DNA of 64,000 nucleotides. It comes from Ideonella sp. Its GTDB lineage: Bacteria > Pseudomonadota > Gammaproteobacteria > Burkholderiales > Burkholderiaceae_C. The notes under the pieces are model-generated. The model had not been told where the DNA came from. It saw nothing but the letters and a program-made list of their open reading frames with translations, and did not search any database. The DNA is taken from NCBI RefSeq assembly GCF_016702655.1, contig NZ_JADJDO010000016.1, positions 62,001-126,000 of the forward strand, in the 5' to 3' direction. Both the position numbers and the translations under genes were made by a program. This document shows, in pieces, positions 25,138 through 34,313 of the stretch. Numbering within the stretch: the first letter of the stretch is position 1; every line of letters begins with the position of its first letter.

Positions 25138-26220
25138 TCAGGCCGCCGGATCGAGGCCGGGCACATCGGCGCTGACGAGGCGCAGCGACGGCGGCGCCTC
25201 GAACTTGCGGCCGAAGAAGTTCCAGCGCTGCTCGTGCTGGCGGCGCGCGCGCTGCAGCGCCTCCTCGGCATGGTTCATCAGCGCGGCCACCGAGTCGACG
25301 CTGTCGTCGTAGGCGGCGATGCCGATGCACACGCGCAGGCCGACCACGTCGCCGCTGTCGAGCGTGATCGGCTGGCGCACCGCGTCGACGATGCGCTGCG
25401 CGAGCATCTCGGCGGCGTCGGCCGCGCCATGGCGCATCACGGCGCCGAAGTCGAAACCGGCGAGGCGCGCGAGCAGGTCACCCAGGCGCACCTGGCGCGC
25501 CATGCGTGCGCAGACCTCGCGCAGCGCAGCGTCGCCGGCCGCCGCGCCGAAGCCGTTGCGGATGTCCTGCACGCCGTCAAGGCTCAGGAGCAGCAGCGTG
25601 AACGGCTCGCCGCTGCGCATCGAGTGATGCAGTTCGGCCAGCACCACGGCGTCGAACTGCTTGCGATTGCCCACCCCGGTGAGCGTGTCGACAGTCGCAT
25701 GCCGGGCGAGCTCGGCCGCGCGCCGGTGCGAGTGCAGCGCCGATCCGAGCAACGCGGCGAGGCTCTGCAGCGCTTCGCGCTCGGGCGCGTGCAAGGGCCG
25801 CGAGGCCGTATCGAGTACGGCCAGGGTGCCGAAGGCAACGCCCGCTGCATCGGCGAGCGGCGCCCCGGCGAACAGGCCCAGTCCGCCCAGCGCGGGCGCG
25901 CCGCACTGGCGCAGGTTCTCGATCACGAGCAGATCGGGCGCGCCCAGCAGCGCGCCGAGGCCGTCGAACTCGCGCGCCAGGCGCGCCAGCTCGATACCCG
26001 CGCTCGCGCACGGCCGGAGCGCCAACGCTGCGCCGGAACCCGGGTCGCGCAGCGCGACCAGCGCCATCGGCGTGGCACACAACTGCGCCGCCAGGCGCGC
26101 CGCAGCGTCGAGGTCGGCCTGTGGCAGGCCCTCGGCCGGCGCCGACCGCGCCCGCACGGCAACGACAGGGGGCTCGGAGCGGAGAGGGATCGCCAAGGGC
26201 ATGGGCTGGGACTTGGACAT
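25138..26220 (-). CDS. GAF-GGDEF protein with degenerate active site
   Basis: 360 residues. An N-terminal GAF-like domain (about 36-165) is followed by a GGDEF-fold domain (172-338) recognisable by DTLTGVGNRKQFDAVV. The catalytic loop reads AGFDF (254-258) instead of GG(D/E)EF, losing two invariant residues, so diguanylate cyclase activity is unlikely. No RxxD inhibitory site is evident. The ATG at 26220 is preferred over a TTG 21 codons upstream. It may work as a c-di-GMP or small-molecule sensor or by protein contact. Confidence 0.82.
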   Translation of the reverse strand: MSKSQPMPLAIPLRSEPPVVAVRARSAPAEGLPQADLDAAARLAAQLCATPMALVALRDPGSGAALALRPCASAGIELARLAREFDGLGALLGAPDLLVIENLRQCGAPALGGLGLFAGAPLADAAGVAFGTLAVLDTASRPLHAPEREALQSLAALLGSALHSHRRAAELARHATVDTLTGVGNRKQFDAVVLAELHHSMRSGEPFTLLLLSLDGVQDIRNGFGAAAGDAALREVCARMARQVRLGDLLARLAGFDFGAVMRHGAADAAEMLAQRIVDAVRQPITLDSGDVVGLRVCIGIAAYDDSVDSVAALMNHAEEALQRARRQHEQRWNFFGRKFEAPPSLRLVSADVPGLDPAA

Positions 26221-26329
26221 GATGGCTGCGGCCTGGGATTCGGGGGAACAGACCCCGATATCGGCAACTTCTCCGGGAACCAAAGCGCGCCGGGCATGGG
26301 CCAGGGCGGCCGCCGTTCCCCCTTGCGGG

Positions 26330-26584
26330 TCAGAGCAGGTGCGAATGCCGTGCCGCCGCGCCCTTCATGCTGGCAAGCGAGATGGCTTGGTCGAAGGTCG
26401 CGAGCCGCCCGCCGTTCCCGACTGCAAGCACCAGCAGGTACAAGTCGGTGATCTGGTGATGGCCCTGTACGCGCGAGAAGTCGCCCCGCTCGTCGTCACG
26501 CAGCGAGATGTCGTCGGGCCAGAACGCATGGTCGAGCACGGCGCAGGCCACGCGCGGGCTACAGACGTTCAGGTCGAGCAGCAC
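26330..26584 (-). pseudogene. VapC-like PIN toxin with internal deletion
   Basis: 84 codons from a GTG start. The N-terminus LLDLNV is the canonical first strand of this PIN family, with the first catalytic Asp. It is joined directly to SPRVACAVLDHAFWPDDI and later GHHQITDLYLLVLAVGNGG, then RLATFDQAI, which normally lie 60-70 residues further on. The middle of the domain, including the conserved Glu helix, is missing, so an active RNase is unlikely. The frame remains open, consistent with an in-frame deletion. It starts 21 bp after its antitoxin gene. Confidence 0.7.
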
Positions 26585-26605
26585 ACAGTTGACTGTGGGC
26601 CGGGC

Positions 26606-26836
26606 TCAGATCCGTTCGCGCACATGCCGCGGCGTGATGACCGCGTCGCGAGCCGGCAGCAGCGCGAATCGGTCGCACAGGGGTGCCTGCTGCCGTGTCG
26701 CAGCCTGGGCGCCTGCGGCCGTGGAGCCGCGGCGCAGTAGTTCGGAGATCGAGTCGCCGAGCGGCATTTGCTCGCGGTGCGCCAGATGGCGTGCGTTGAG
26801 TAGCGCGTCCTCGGCGATTTTGACGGTGGTGCGCAT
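26606..26836 (-). CDS. VapB-like antitoxin of a damaged VapBC pair
   Basis: 76 residues. The N-terminus MRTTVKIAEDALLNARHLA, then REQMPLGDSISELLRRG, is the ribbon-helix-helix DNA-binding fold of VapB-type antitoxins. The C-terminal part (LPARDAVITPRHVRERI) should wrap the toxin. It is followed by the truncated PIN gene. Four TGATGC copies lie in the 61 bp directly upstream and may be its operator. Confidence 0.8.
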   Translation of the reverse strand: MRTTVKIAEDALLNARHLAHREQMPLGDSISELLRRGSTAAGAQAATRQQAPLCDRFALLPARDAVITPRHVRERI

Positions 26837-26864
26837 CGAGGACCTGCTTCGTTTGCCAACGCTT

Positions 26865-26897
26865 GCATCATGGCATCAACCAGGCATCAACGCATCA
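26865..26897 (-). promoter_or_regulatory. Four TGATGC direct repeats upstream of vapB
   Basis: On the plus strand GCATCA occurs at 26865-26870, 26873-26878, 26884-26889 and 26892-26897 (TGATGC on the coding strand, three of the copies as TTGATGC). Start-to-start spacing is 8, 11 and 8 bp, 28 bp before the antitoxin ATG. This is a plausible autoregulatory operator for a ribbon-helix-helix antitoxin. The distal copies lie at the very end of the upstream PIN toxin gene. Confidence 0.4.
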
Positions 26898-27372
26898 AGT
26901 TGACCAGCGCCCTGCCGCCCCTGTCGCGATAGACGTCGAAGTCGGCGTCGATCGACAGCACATGCTTCACGCGCAGCCGCGCCGCAGCCTCGGCGATCGA
27001 CGCGTCGGCTAGGTCGAAGGGCAGGCTCGCGAAGCGCTCGCTGATGCGCAGCACATCGGTCAGCGTGCCCGGTGCGGCGCCGTCGAGTGCGATGCCGCCG
27101 CGCTGCGCCCAGCGCAGAAAGTCGAGCGCGGCGTCGTTGGCGATGCGCCGCGCAAGCAGCGCGCAGACCTCGGTCGCGACCGGCCAGGTGGACAAGAGCG
27201 CCGCCGCCGGATTCGCTTGCAGCCAGGCGACCACGCTGCCATGCCAGCGGTCGGCGCCATTGAAAAGAGCGATCAGCGGGCCGCTATCGACGAGCACCAG
27301 CCCGGCGTGGGCGACACGCCAGGCCGGCGAGGGCTCGCGCGCTGCAGCGGCGGCGCGGCGAGGCGTCGTCAC
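26887..27372 (-). CDS. PIN-domain toxin (VapC family)
   Basis: 161 residues from a GTG that overlaps the antitoxin stop (GTGA), the usual coupling of such pairs. The PIN fold shows LVLVDSGPLIALF (first Asp), WPVATEVCALLAR (conserved Glu) and PFDLADASIAEAAARL (Asp), with LSIDADFDVYR near the end. All acidic residues needed for Mg-dependent RNase activity appear present. The first 30 residues are an Ala/Arg-rich extension; translation may start later. The target RNA is unknown. Confidence 0.85.
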   Translation of the reverse strand: MTTPRRAAAAAREPSPAWRVAHAGLVLVDSGPLIALFNGADRWHGSVVAWLQANPAAALLSTWPVATEVCALLARRIANDAALDFLRWAQRGGIALDGAAPGTLTDVLRISERFASLPFDLADASIAEAAARLRVKHVLSIDADFDVYRDRGGRALVNLMR

Positions 27373-27629
27373 CGGCGCGCGGCGTGTTTCGCCGCCCAAA
27401 GATCGACCACGGACGACTTGCGCCGCGCGGCGAGATCGGGCGCGCCACGATGGCGGCCGAACAGGTCGGCGCCGAGTGCGTGCGCCGAAGGCGCCGGGGT
27501 GCCGCCCTGCGCGTCCAGGTAGGCGAGCAGCGCCTGGCGGATCACGTCGCTCGTGGTCGCGCCGCTCGCCGCGGCGCGCTGGCGCAGGCGCTCTTCGAGC
27601 GGGGCATCGAGCTTGACGGTGACGGTCAT
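27369..27629 (-). CDS. Ribbon-helix-helix antitoxin (CopG/VapB-like)
   Basis: 86 residues. The N-terminus (MTVTVKLDAPLEERLRQRA, then GATTSDVIRQALLAYLD) is a ribbon-helix-helix DNA-binding domain; the C-terminal LAARRKSSVVDLWAAKHA segment is the probable toxin-binding region. It overlaps the PIN toxin start by 4 bp. A 5-bp inverted repeat, AATAC-GCAGT-GTATT, at 27651-27665 sits 21 bp upstream of its ATG and could be its operator. Confidence 0.87.
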   Translation of the reverse strand: MTVTVKLDAPLEERLRQRAAASGATTSDVIRQALLAYLDAQGGTPAPSAHALGADLFGRHRGAPDLAARRKSSVVDLWAAKHAARR

Positions 27630-27650
27630 GGCCGCGGACTCCGGAGTTGG

Positions 27651-27665
27651 AATACGCAGTGTATT
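27651..27665 (-). promoter_or_regulatory. Inverted repeat upstream of the RHH antitoxin
   Basis: Perfect 5-bp inverted repeat AATAC-N5-GTATT in an AT-richer pocket between prfC and the antitoxin gene. It is a candidate operator or promoter core for toxin-antitoxin autoregulation. Confidence 0.35.
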
Positions 27666-27683
27666 ACCTGGCGTCGCGCCGCG

Positions 27684-29297
27684 TCAACCGGCCATCTGGC
27701 GCTGGAACACCAGCCCCGCATGCTCGCGCAGCGCATGGAAGCGGATCTTCGGCCAGTTGGACTCGATCGCGCGCAGCTCGGGTGCGTACTCCACGAGCAC
27801 CGTCGGCGCGTCGACCGCGTCGACGGCAACGCGGTGCGCGTTCGCGTCGATGAAGCGCTGCAGCTCCTTCGGATCGTCGCAGGTCACCCAGCGCGCGACC
27901 TGGTAGCGGCTGGGCAGGATGCGTGCCTTGACGCCGTACTCGTGCTCGAGCCGGTGCGCGACGACCTCGAACTGCAGTTGGCCGACCGCGCCCAGTAGCA
28001 GCACCGAGCCCGCCACCGGGCGGAAGACCTGGATCGCGCCCTCCTCGCCGAGCTGCGTCAGCCCGGCCTTCAACTGCTTGGTCTTGAGCGGGTCGGCCAC
28101 CTCGACCATGCGGAACATCTCGGGCGCAAAGAACGGCAGCCCGGTGAACTGCAGCGGCTCGCCCTCGGTCAGCGTGTCGCCGAGCTGCAGCACGCCGTGG
28201 TTCGGGATGCCGATGATGTCGCCCGCATAGGCCTCGTCGAGCAACTCGCGCCGCTGCGACAAAAAGCTTACGACCGTGTTCGGCCGCAGCTCCTTGCCCG
28301 AGCGCGTGACCTTCAGCCGCATGCCGCGCTCGAAGTGGCCGCTCGCGACGCGCAGGAAGGCGATGCGGTCGCGGTGCGCCGGGTCCATGTTGGCCTGGAT
28401 CTTGAAGACGACGCCGCTGAACTTCGGCTCGTCGGGCTGCACCACGCGCTGGATCGCGGCGCGCTCGCCGGGCGGCGGCGCCAGGTCGACGAGCGCGTCG
28501 AGCACCTCGCGCACGCCGAAGTTGTTGATCGCCGAGCCGAAGAACATCGGCGTCTGGTGGCCGGCGAGGAAGGCCGCCTCGTCGAACGGCGGCGCGGCGT
28601 CGCGCACGAGCTCGATGTCGTGCTTCGCATGTTCGTACTCGGCGCCGAAGCGCTCGGCGTAGACCGGATTCGCGATGCCGTCGATGATCTCGTCATCGTC
28701 GCGGTTGCGGTCTTCACCGGGTGTGAAGACGCGCATGCGCTGCTCGCGCAGATCCATCACGCCATGAAAACGCTTGCCCATGCCCACCGGCCAGGTGAAG
28801 GGCACGACCTCCATGCCGAGCTCGCGCTCGATCTCCTCCATCAGCGCGAGCGGCTCCTGCACCTCGCGGTCCATCTTGTTGACGAAGGTGAGGATGGGCG
28901 TGTTGCGCGCGCGGCAGACCTGCAGCAGGCGGCGCGTCTGCGGCTCGACGCCGTTGGCGGCGTCGATCACCATCAGCGCGGCGTCCACGGCGGTGAGCAC
29001 GCGGTAGGTGTCTTCCGAGAAGTCCTGGTGGCCCGGCGTGTCGAGCAGGTTGATGACGCAGCCGCGGTACTCCATCTGCATCACCGACGAGGCGACCGAG
29101 ATGCCGCGCTGCTTCTCGATCTCCATCCAGTCGGAGGTCGCGTGCCGGCTCGCCTTGCGCGCCTTCACGCTGCCGGCGATCTGGATCGCTCCCGAGAAGA
29201 GCAGCAGCTTCTCGGTCAGCGTCGTCTTGCCCGCGTCGGGGTGGGAAATGATGGCGAAGGTGCGCCGGCGGCGCACCTCGGGGGTCAGGTCGGACAT
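27684..29297 (-). CDS. prfC: Peptide chain release factor 3
   Basis: 537 residues. GTPase motifs are G1 SHPDAGKTTLTEKL, G3 DTPGHQDFSEDTYR and G4 TFVNKMDRE, with RF3-specific segments RKASRHATSDWMEIEKQRGI and AGDIIGIPNHGVLQLGDTL. RF3 recycles RF1/RF2 from the ribosome after termination. The gene stands alone; its 3' end is 54 bp from the antitoxin start. Confidence 0.96.
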   Translation of the reverse strand: MSDLTPEVRRRRTFAIISHPDAGKTTLTEKLLLFSGAIQIAGSVKARKASRHATSDWMEIEKQRGISVASSVMQMEYRGCVINLLDTPGHQDFSEDTYRVLTAVDAALMVIDAANGVEPQTRRLLQVCRARNTPILTFVNKMDREVQEPLALMEEIERELGMEVVPFTWPVGMGKRFHGVMDLREQRMRVFTPGEDRNRDDDEIIDGIANPVYAERFGAEYEHAKHDIELVRDAAPPFDEAAFLAGHQTPMFFGSAINNFGVREVLDALVDLAPPPGERAAIQRVVQPDEPKFSGVVFKIQANMDPAHRDRIAFLRVASGHFERGMRLKVTRSGKELRPNTVVSFLSQRRELLDEAYAGDIIGIPNHGVLQLGDTLTEGEPLQFTGLPFFAPEMFRMVEVADPLKTKQLKAGLTQLGEEGAIQVFRPVAGSVLLLGAVGQLQFEVVAHRLEHEYGVKARILPSRYQVARWVTCDDPKELQRFIDANAHRVAVDAVDAPTVLVEYAPELRAIESNWPKIRFHALREHAGLVFQRQMAG

Positions 29298-29461
29298 GGG
29301 AGCGCGGCGCCGGCCGGCGGGCCGCTTCGTGGCAACAGCGGATTATCCCCGCCGGCCCGGGCGGAGCACCTGTCGCCGGAGCAGCCGGGCAGCCGCGCAG
29401 CGAAGACCCGAAGTCGAGCCGCCCGAACTCCGCTATCCGAGGGACGCCTCGTGCGGGCGAC

Positions 29462-30190
29462 TCAGCGCGCGCGGCGGCGCGCCACTGCGCCCACCAGGGC
29501 CAGGCCGGCGAGCATCAGCGCATAGGTTTCGGGTTCGGGCACCGGCGCGCCCAGCCAATCGACGACGTTCTGCGCGAACACCGGGTTGTCGACGGTGCTG
29601 TAGACGTCGTCGTTCCAGTTGCTGTCGAGGATGACGAGCGCCTCGCCGCTGCCCACCTTGTAGAGCGCTGCCATGCCGTTGCTGAACAGCACCTGCGGCG
29701 CACCCGCCGCGCCTATCGTCGAGCCGCAGGCACTCTGTACCGAGGTGATGCCCGCCGTCAGCGCGTGCGCGACGCTGGGGGTTCCGAAAGCCCACGAGCA
29801 GTCGCCCACGTAGGAGCCGCCGACCACGCTCATGATCGACGGATTCCACGCCGACCAGGCGTAGTTCTCGCCGATCAGCACCGCCTTGTGCCCGCTGCCG
29901 ATGTAGCTCTGCAGCGCCGAGATCTCGGCCGCGTCGAGGCTGTTGCCCAGTTCCTGATCGACCCACACCGCCGCGTACGACTGCAGCTGCGAGAGGCTGG
30001 AGAAGTCAGCCGTGCGGGTCAGCGCGTGCTGCGCCGTGAGGGTGGCGGTGAAGGTGTCCCAGGCCGACCCTCCGAGCACGTTGGTCGTGTAACTGCCCTG
30101 GGGCGTCTGTGCCAGCACGCTCACGGCGGAGGCGCTCAGGCAGGTGGCGGTCAGCGCCAGCGCAGTGGCGATACGGTGCATTGCAATCAT
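29462..30190 (-). CDS. PEP-CTERM sorting-signal secreted protein
   Basis: 242 residues. A signal peptide (ALALTATCLSASAVSVLAQ) precedes a globular domain with HKAVLIGENYAWS and ALVILDSNWNDDVY, likely an alpha/beta fold. The C-terminal PVPEPETYALMLAGLALVGA plus the basic tail RRRAR is a textbook PEP-CTERM signal recognised by an exosortase (EpsH/XrtB). No exosortase gene is in the window. The ATG at 30190 has AAGGGA about 6 bp upstream. Likely exported and associated with the envelope or exopolysaccharide; specific function unknown. Confidence 0.88.
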   Translation of the reverse strand: MIAMHRIATALALTATCLSASAVSVLAQTPQGSYTTNVLGGSAWDTFTATLTAQHALTRTADFSSLSQLQSYAAVWVDQELGNSLDAAEISALQSYIGSGHKAVLIGENYAWSAWNPSIMSVVGGSYVGDCSWAFGTPSVAHALTAGITSVQSACGSTIGAAGAPQVLFSNGMAALYKVGSGEALVILDSNWNDDVYSTVDNPVFAQNVVDWLGAPVPEPETYALMLAGLALVGAVARRRAR

Positions 30191-30570
30191 GATTTCCCTT
30201 GGATGACAACTGAAAGGCGGATGGGTGTACATCGGCATCGAGACCGGCGCGGTGCCGGCGAGGCTCGTCGCCGCGCGGGCAAGAAGGCTCAATTCGGCCC
30301 TCGACGCGAGGCTACTTTCTGGGCTAGCGCGCGCAACCCCCTGAACCGGCGGGTGGCGTTGATCTGGATCAGACCTTCGGGATCGGGCGACAGCCCTCAT
30401 CCTGCGCGAACGCGTCGCGCCCTCGTCGCTTCGGCCTCGTCGACCCGGTGGTGCCGGGTAACGATTGAGCGGACGCAATCGCGCTGGCCAGCGGTGTTCG
30501 ACAATTGTGATGGAAGCACTTGCGCCGACCGGCGCGCGCGGTGCGAAGCACGATCCGGGAGGCAACAAGG
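30191..30570. promoter_or_regulatory. Divergent promoter region, PEP-CTERM gene / cupin gene
   Basis: This 380-bp gap separates the divergent starts of the PEP-CTERM and cupin genes and must hold both promoters. I looked for the sigma-54 -24/-12 pattern (GG-N10-GC) often found before PEP-CTERM genes and found no convincing match. No conserved small ORF or RNA is evident. Confidence 0.4.
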
Positions 30571-31020
30571 ATGTTTCGCCGTCCACAGTCCATGATTGCG
30601 CGCGAGTTGGCCGCGTTCGTCTTCGCCGTCGGGCTCGCCGGCGGCTCGCAGGCTCAGACAAGCGCCGCGACCACGGTGCCGACGCCGGGATTCGCGTCCA
30701 GGCAGGTGCTCGTCGCACCGATCACCGGCTTCGATGCCAAGCAGGTCGTGCTCGTCGCGGTCACGCTCGAACCGGGCGCGTCCTCGCCGCTGCACATGCA
30801 TCCGGGCGACTGCCACGGCAGCGTGCTCGAGGGTGCGATCGAATTGAAGGTCCAGGGGCAGGAGCCGCGGCGGATCGCGGCGGGCGAGTCGTACTCGACC
30901 ATGGCCTCGGTGCCGCACCAGTTCACCAACACGGGCGACAAGCCGGCGCGCCTGCTCAACACGCTCGTGGTCGACAAGGGCAAGCCGGCGACGAGCGCGG
31001 CTTCGGCGCCCGGCCGCTGA
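30571..31020 (+). CDS. Secreted cupin-domain protein
   Basis: 149 residues with a likely signal peptide (about 1-29, ending GGSQAQ). A single cupin domain carries motif 1 SSPLHMHPGDCHGSVLEGAIEL and motif 2 SVPHQFTNTGDKPARLLNTL. His residues in HMHPGDCHG and VPHQF are likely metal ligands. GGGAGG about 12 bp upstream supports the ATG. Exported single-domain cupins of this type are common and mostly uncharacterised; no substrate can be inferred. It converges with the dedA-rhodanese gene, 30 bp away. Confidence 0.85.
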   Translation: MFRRPQSMIARELAAFVFAVGLAGGSQAQTSAATTVPTPGFASRQVLVAPITGFDAKQVVLVAVTLEPGASSPLHMHPGDCHGSVLEGAIELKVQGQEPRRIAAGESYSTMASVPHQFTNTGDKPARLLNTLVVDKGKPATSAASAPGR

Positions 31021-31050
31021 GCGCGCCGGGCCCCGTCGCTGTCGCCGTCG

Positions 31051-32022
31051 TCAGAGCGGCGCCGCCTGCGTTGCGCCGGTCTGGGGCATGTGCGCGCTCT
31101 CGGTGCCGTGGCCCGAAGCGACCCAGGCCTCGAGCCCGCCGGCGAGCGGCCGCACACGCGTGAAGCCGCGCGCGGCGAGCCTGGCCGCGGCGCTCGCCGC
31201 CGAGGCCTCGTTGGGGCAGTTGCAATACAGCACCATCTCGACGTCGGGCGGGTGAACGTCGGCCAGGCGCTCGATCTCGTGCAGCTCGATGCCGATCGCG
31301 CCCGGGATGCGCCGTTCGTCGATGCCGCGCAAGGCTTCCGAGCGCACGTCGACGATCACCGGCGCGCGCCCCTCCTCGATCAGCGCGCGCAGCTCGTCGA
31401 CGGCGATGCGCGGTATCGAGGCACCCCCCTGGAACATCCGGCGCCGCCAGTAGCGCAGCGCCAGATAGGCGGCCACCACGACGGCGAGCACGATCGCGGC
31501 CGCTACGCCGAGTGCCGACAGCAGGTCCATCACGCGCTGGATCTGGTCGGCGAAGACCCAGCCGAGGCCGAGAAAGATCGCGGCCCAGATCGCCGCGGCA
31601 AACGTCTCGAAGCCGACGAACGCGGCGAGCGACATCCCGAGCGCACCGGCCATCGGCGGCGCGACGACCGACACGCCGGGGACGAACTTGGCCGCGATCA
31701 GCGAACTGCCGCCCCAGCGCAGGATGAAGGCCTCGCTCTGGCGCACGCACGAATCGGGCGAGATCGAGATCCGGCACAGCAGCCTGAGCACCCGGTAGCC
31801 ATGCTTGCGCCCGGCCCAGAACCACAGGCCGTCGCCGATCAGGTTGGCGGCGATGGCCGCGACCAGCGCCGCGACCCACGAGATCTGGCCGCCCGCTGCG
31901 AGCCCGCCGGCGACGACCAGGAAAGGCGCTGCCGGCACCGGCGCGCCGATGCGTGCGGCAAGCGTCGCCGCGAAGACGAGCAGCGTGCCGTGAGCAACGA
32001 CGAGAGACACGAGCGACGACAT
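31051..32022 (-). CDS. DedA family membrane protein fused to a rhodanese domain
   Basis: 323 residues. The N-terminal 200 residues are a DedA/SNARE-associated domain (GAPVPAAPFLVVAGGLAAGG, NLIGDGLWFWAGRKHGYRVL, and FVPGVSVVAPPMAGALGM with the conserved F/R-x-x-PG region) with several membrane segments. After a KRW-like basic linker (LRYWRRRMF), a C-terminal rhodanese-like domain (about 215-315) reads PVIVDVRSEALRGIDERRI and LYCNCPNEASAA with a candidate active-site Cys. DedA proteins are implicated in undecaprenyl-phosphate or lipid flipping; the role of the fused sulfurtransferase is unknown. Confidence 0.88.
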   Translation of the reverse strand: MSSLVSLVVAHGTLLVFAATLAARIGAPVPAAPFLVVAGGLAAGGQISWVAALVAAIAANLIGDGLWFWAGRKHGYRVLRLLCRISISPDSCVRQSEAFILRWGGSSLIAAKFVPGVSVVAPPMAGALGMSLAAFVGFETFAAAIWAAIFLGLGWVFADQIQRVMDLLSALGVAAAIVLAVVVAAYLALRYWRRRMFQGGASIPRIAVDELRALIEEGRAPVIVDVRSEALRGIDERRIPGAIGIELHEIERLADVHPPDVEMVLYCNCPNEASAASAAARLAARGFTRVRPLAGGLEAWVASGHGTESAHMPQTGATQAAPL

Positions 32023-32082
32023 GGGGGCCTTGCGCCAAGAAGCTCGCCAGTATGAGACGCGCCGCGCGTTCCTGCTCGATCG

Positions 32083-32095
32083 AGGGTAAACCCGC
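32083..32095 (-). promoter_or_regulatory. GCGGGTTTACCCT motif upstream of dedA-rhodanese
   Basis: On the minus strand the 13-mer GCGGGTTTACCCT matches 18919-18931 exactly, lying about 60 bp upstream of this gene's ATG. It is a candidate shared regulatory site with the DUF3563 gene. Confidence 0.35.
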
Positions 32096-32107
32096 GCTTC
32101 GGGAATG

Positions 32108-32139
32108 AAAAACCGCGTGACGCTTGCGCAGCACGCGGT
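32108..32139 (-). terminator. Intrinsic terminator of the glp transport operon
   Basis: Read on the minus strand: a perfect 8-bp stem ACCGCGTG / CACGCGGT with a 12-nt loop, followed immediately by TTTTT. It lies 39 bp after the glpV stop and before the dedA promoter region, insulating the two transcripts. Confidence 0.85.
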
Positions 32140-32177
32140 CGACCGGCCCTTTCAGGCCGAAGCGTTGAACCTTGCGG

Positions 32178-33911
<1,734 letters not shown>

Positions 33912-33985
33912 CACTGTCTCCTCAAGATGCTTCCCGTTGCTGATACGACACGCCGGCTGGGAAGGAATGGCCGACGCTCTTTGCC

Positions 33986-34294
33986 TCAACCCTTCTTCAT
34001 GACCAGTCCGAGCAGCGCCATCGACGCGACAAAGCTCCACCAGATCGATGGCTCCTGCTCGAGGCCGAACCAGTCGATCATCTTCTCGCTCACCGCGACG
34101 AAGGCAAGGTTCACGTAGGCCGCCGAGAGCAGGCCGATGAACAGCCGGTCGCCGCGCGTGGTCGGGATCGGCAGCAGGCCCTTGCGCATCACGGTGGGCG
34201 ACTTGATCTCCCACACGGTCATGCCCACCAGCATCAGCGCGATGCAGCTGAAGAACACCGCGACGGGCAGTGTCCAGGCCATCCACTCGAACAT
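33986..34294 (-). CDS. DUF2160 small membrane protein of the glycerol transporter operon
   Basis: 102 residues with three predicted membrane helices (TLPVAVFFSCIALMLVGMTV, LFIGLLSAAYVNLAF and SFVASMALLGLVMKKG). DUF2160 genes are almost always embedded between glpQ and glpV in this operon type, suggesting an accessory subunit. GGAGG upstream of the ATG at 34294 supports that start. The precise role is unknown. Confidence 0.9.
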   Translation of the reverse strand: MFEWMAWTLPVAVFFSCIALMLVGMTVWEIKSPTVMRKGLLPIPTTRGDRLFIGLLSAAYVNLAFVAVSEKMIDWFGLEQEPSIWWSFVASMALLGLVMKKG

Positions 34295-34313
34295 CGGCGG
34301 GCCTCCTCTCGAG

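Noticed and set aside
30191..30570. A short regulatory RNA or riboswitch in the 380-bp divergent gap
   Set aside because: No conserved aptamer-like core or terminator hairpin with a T-tract was seen; the region is treated as plain promoter DNA.
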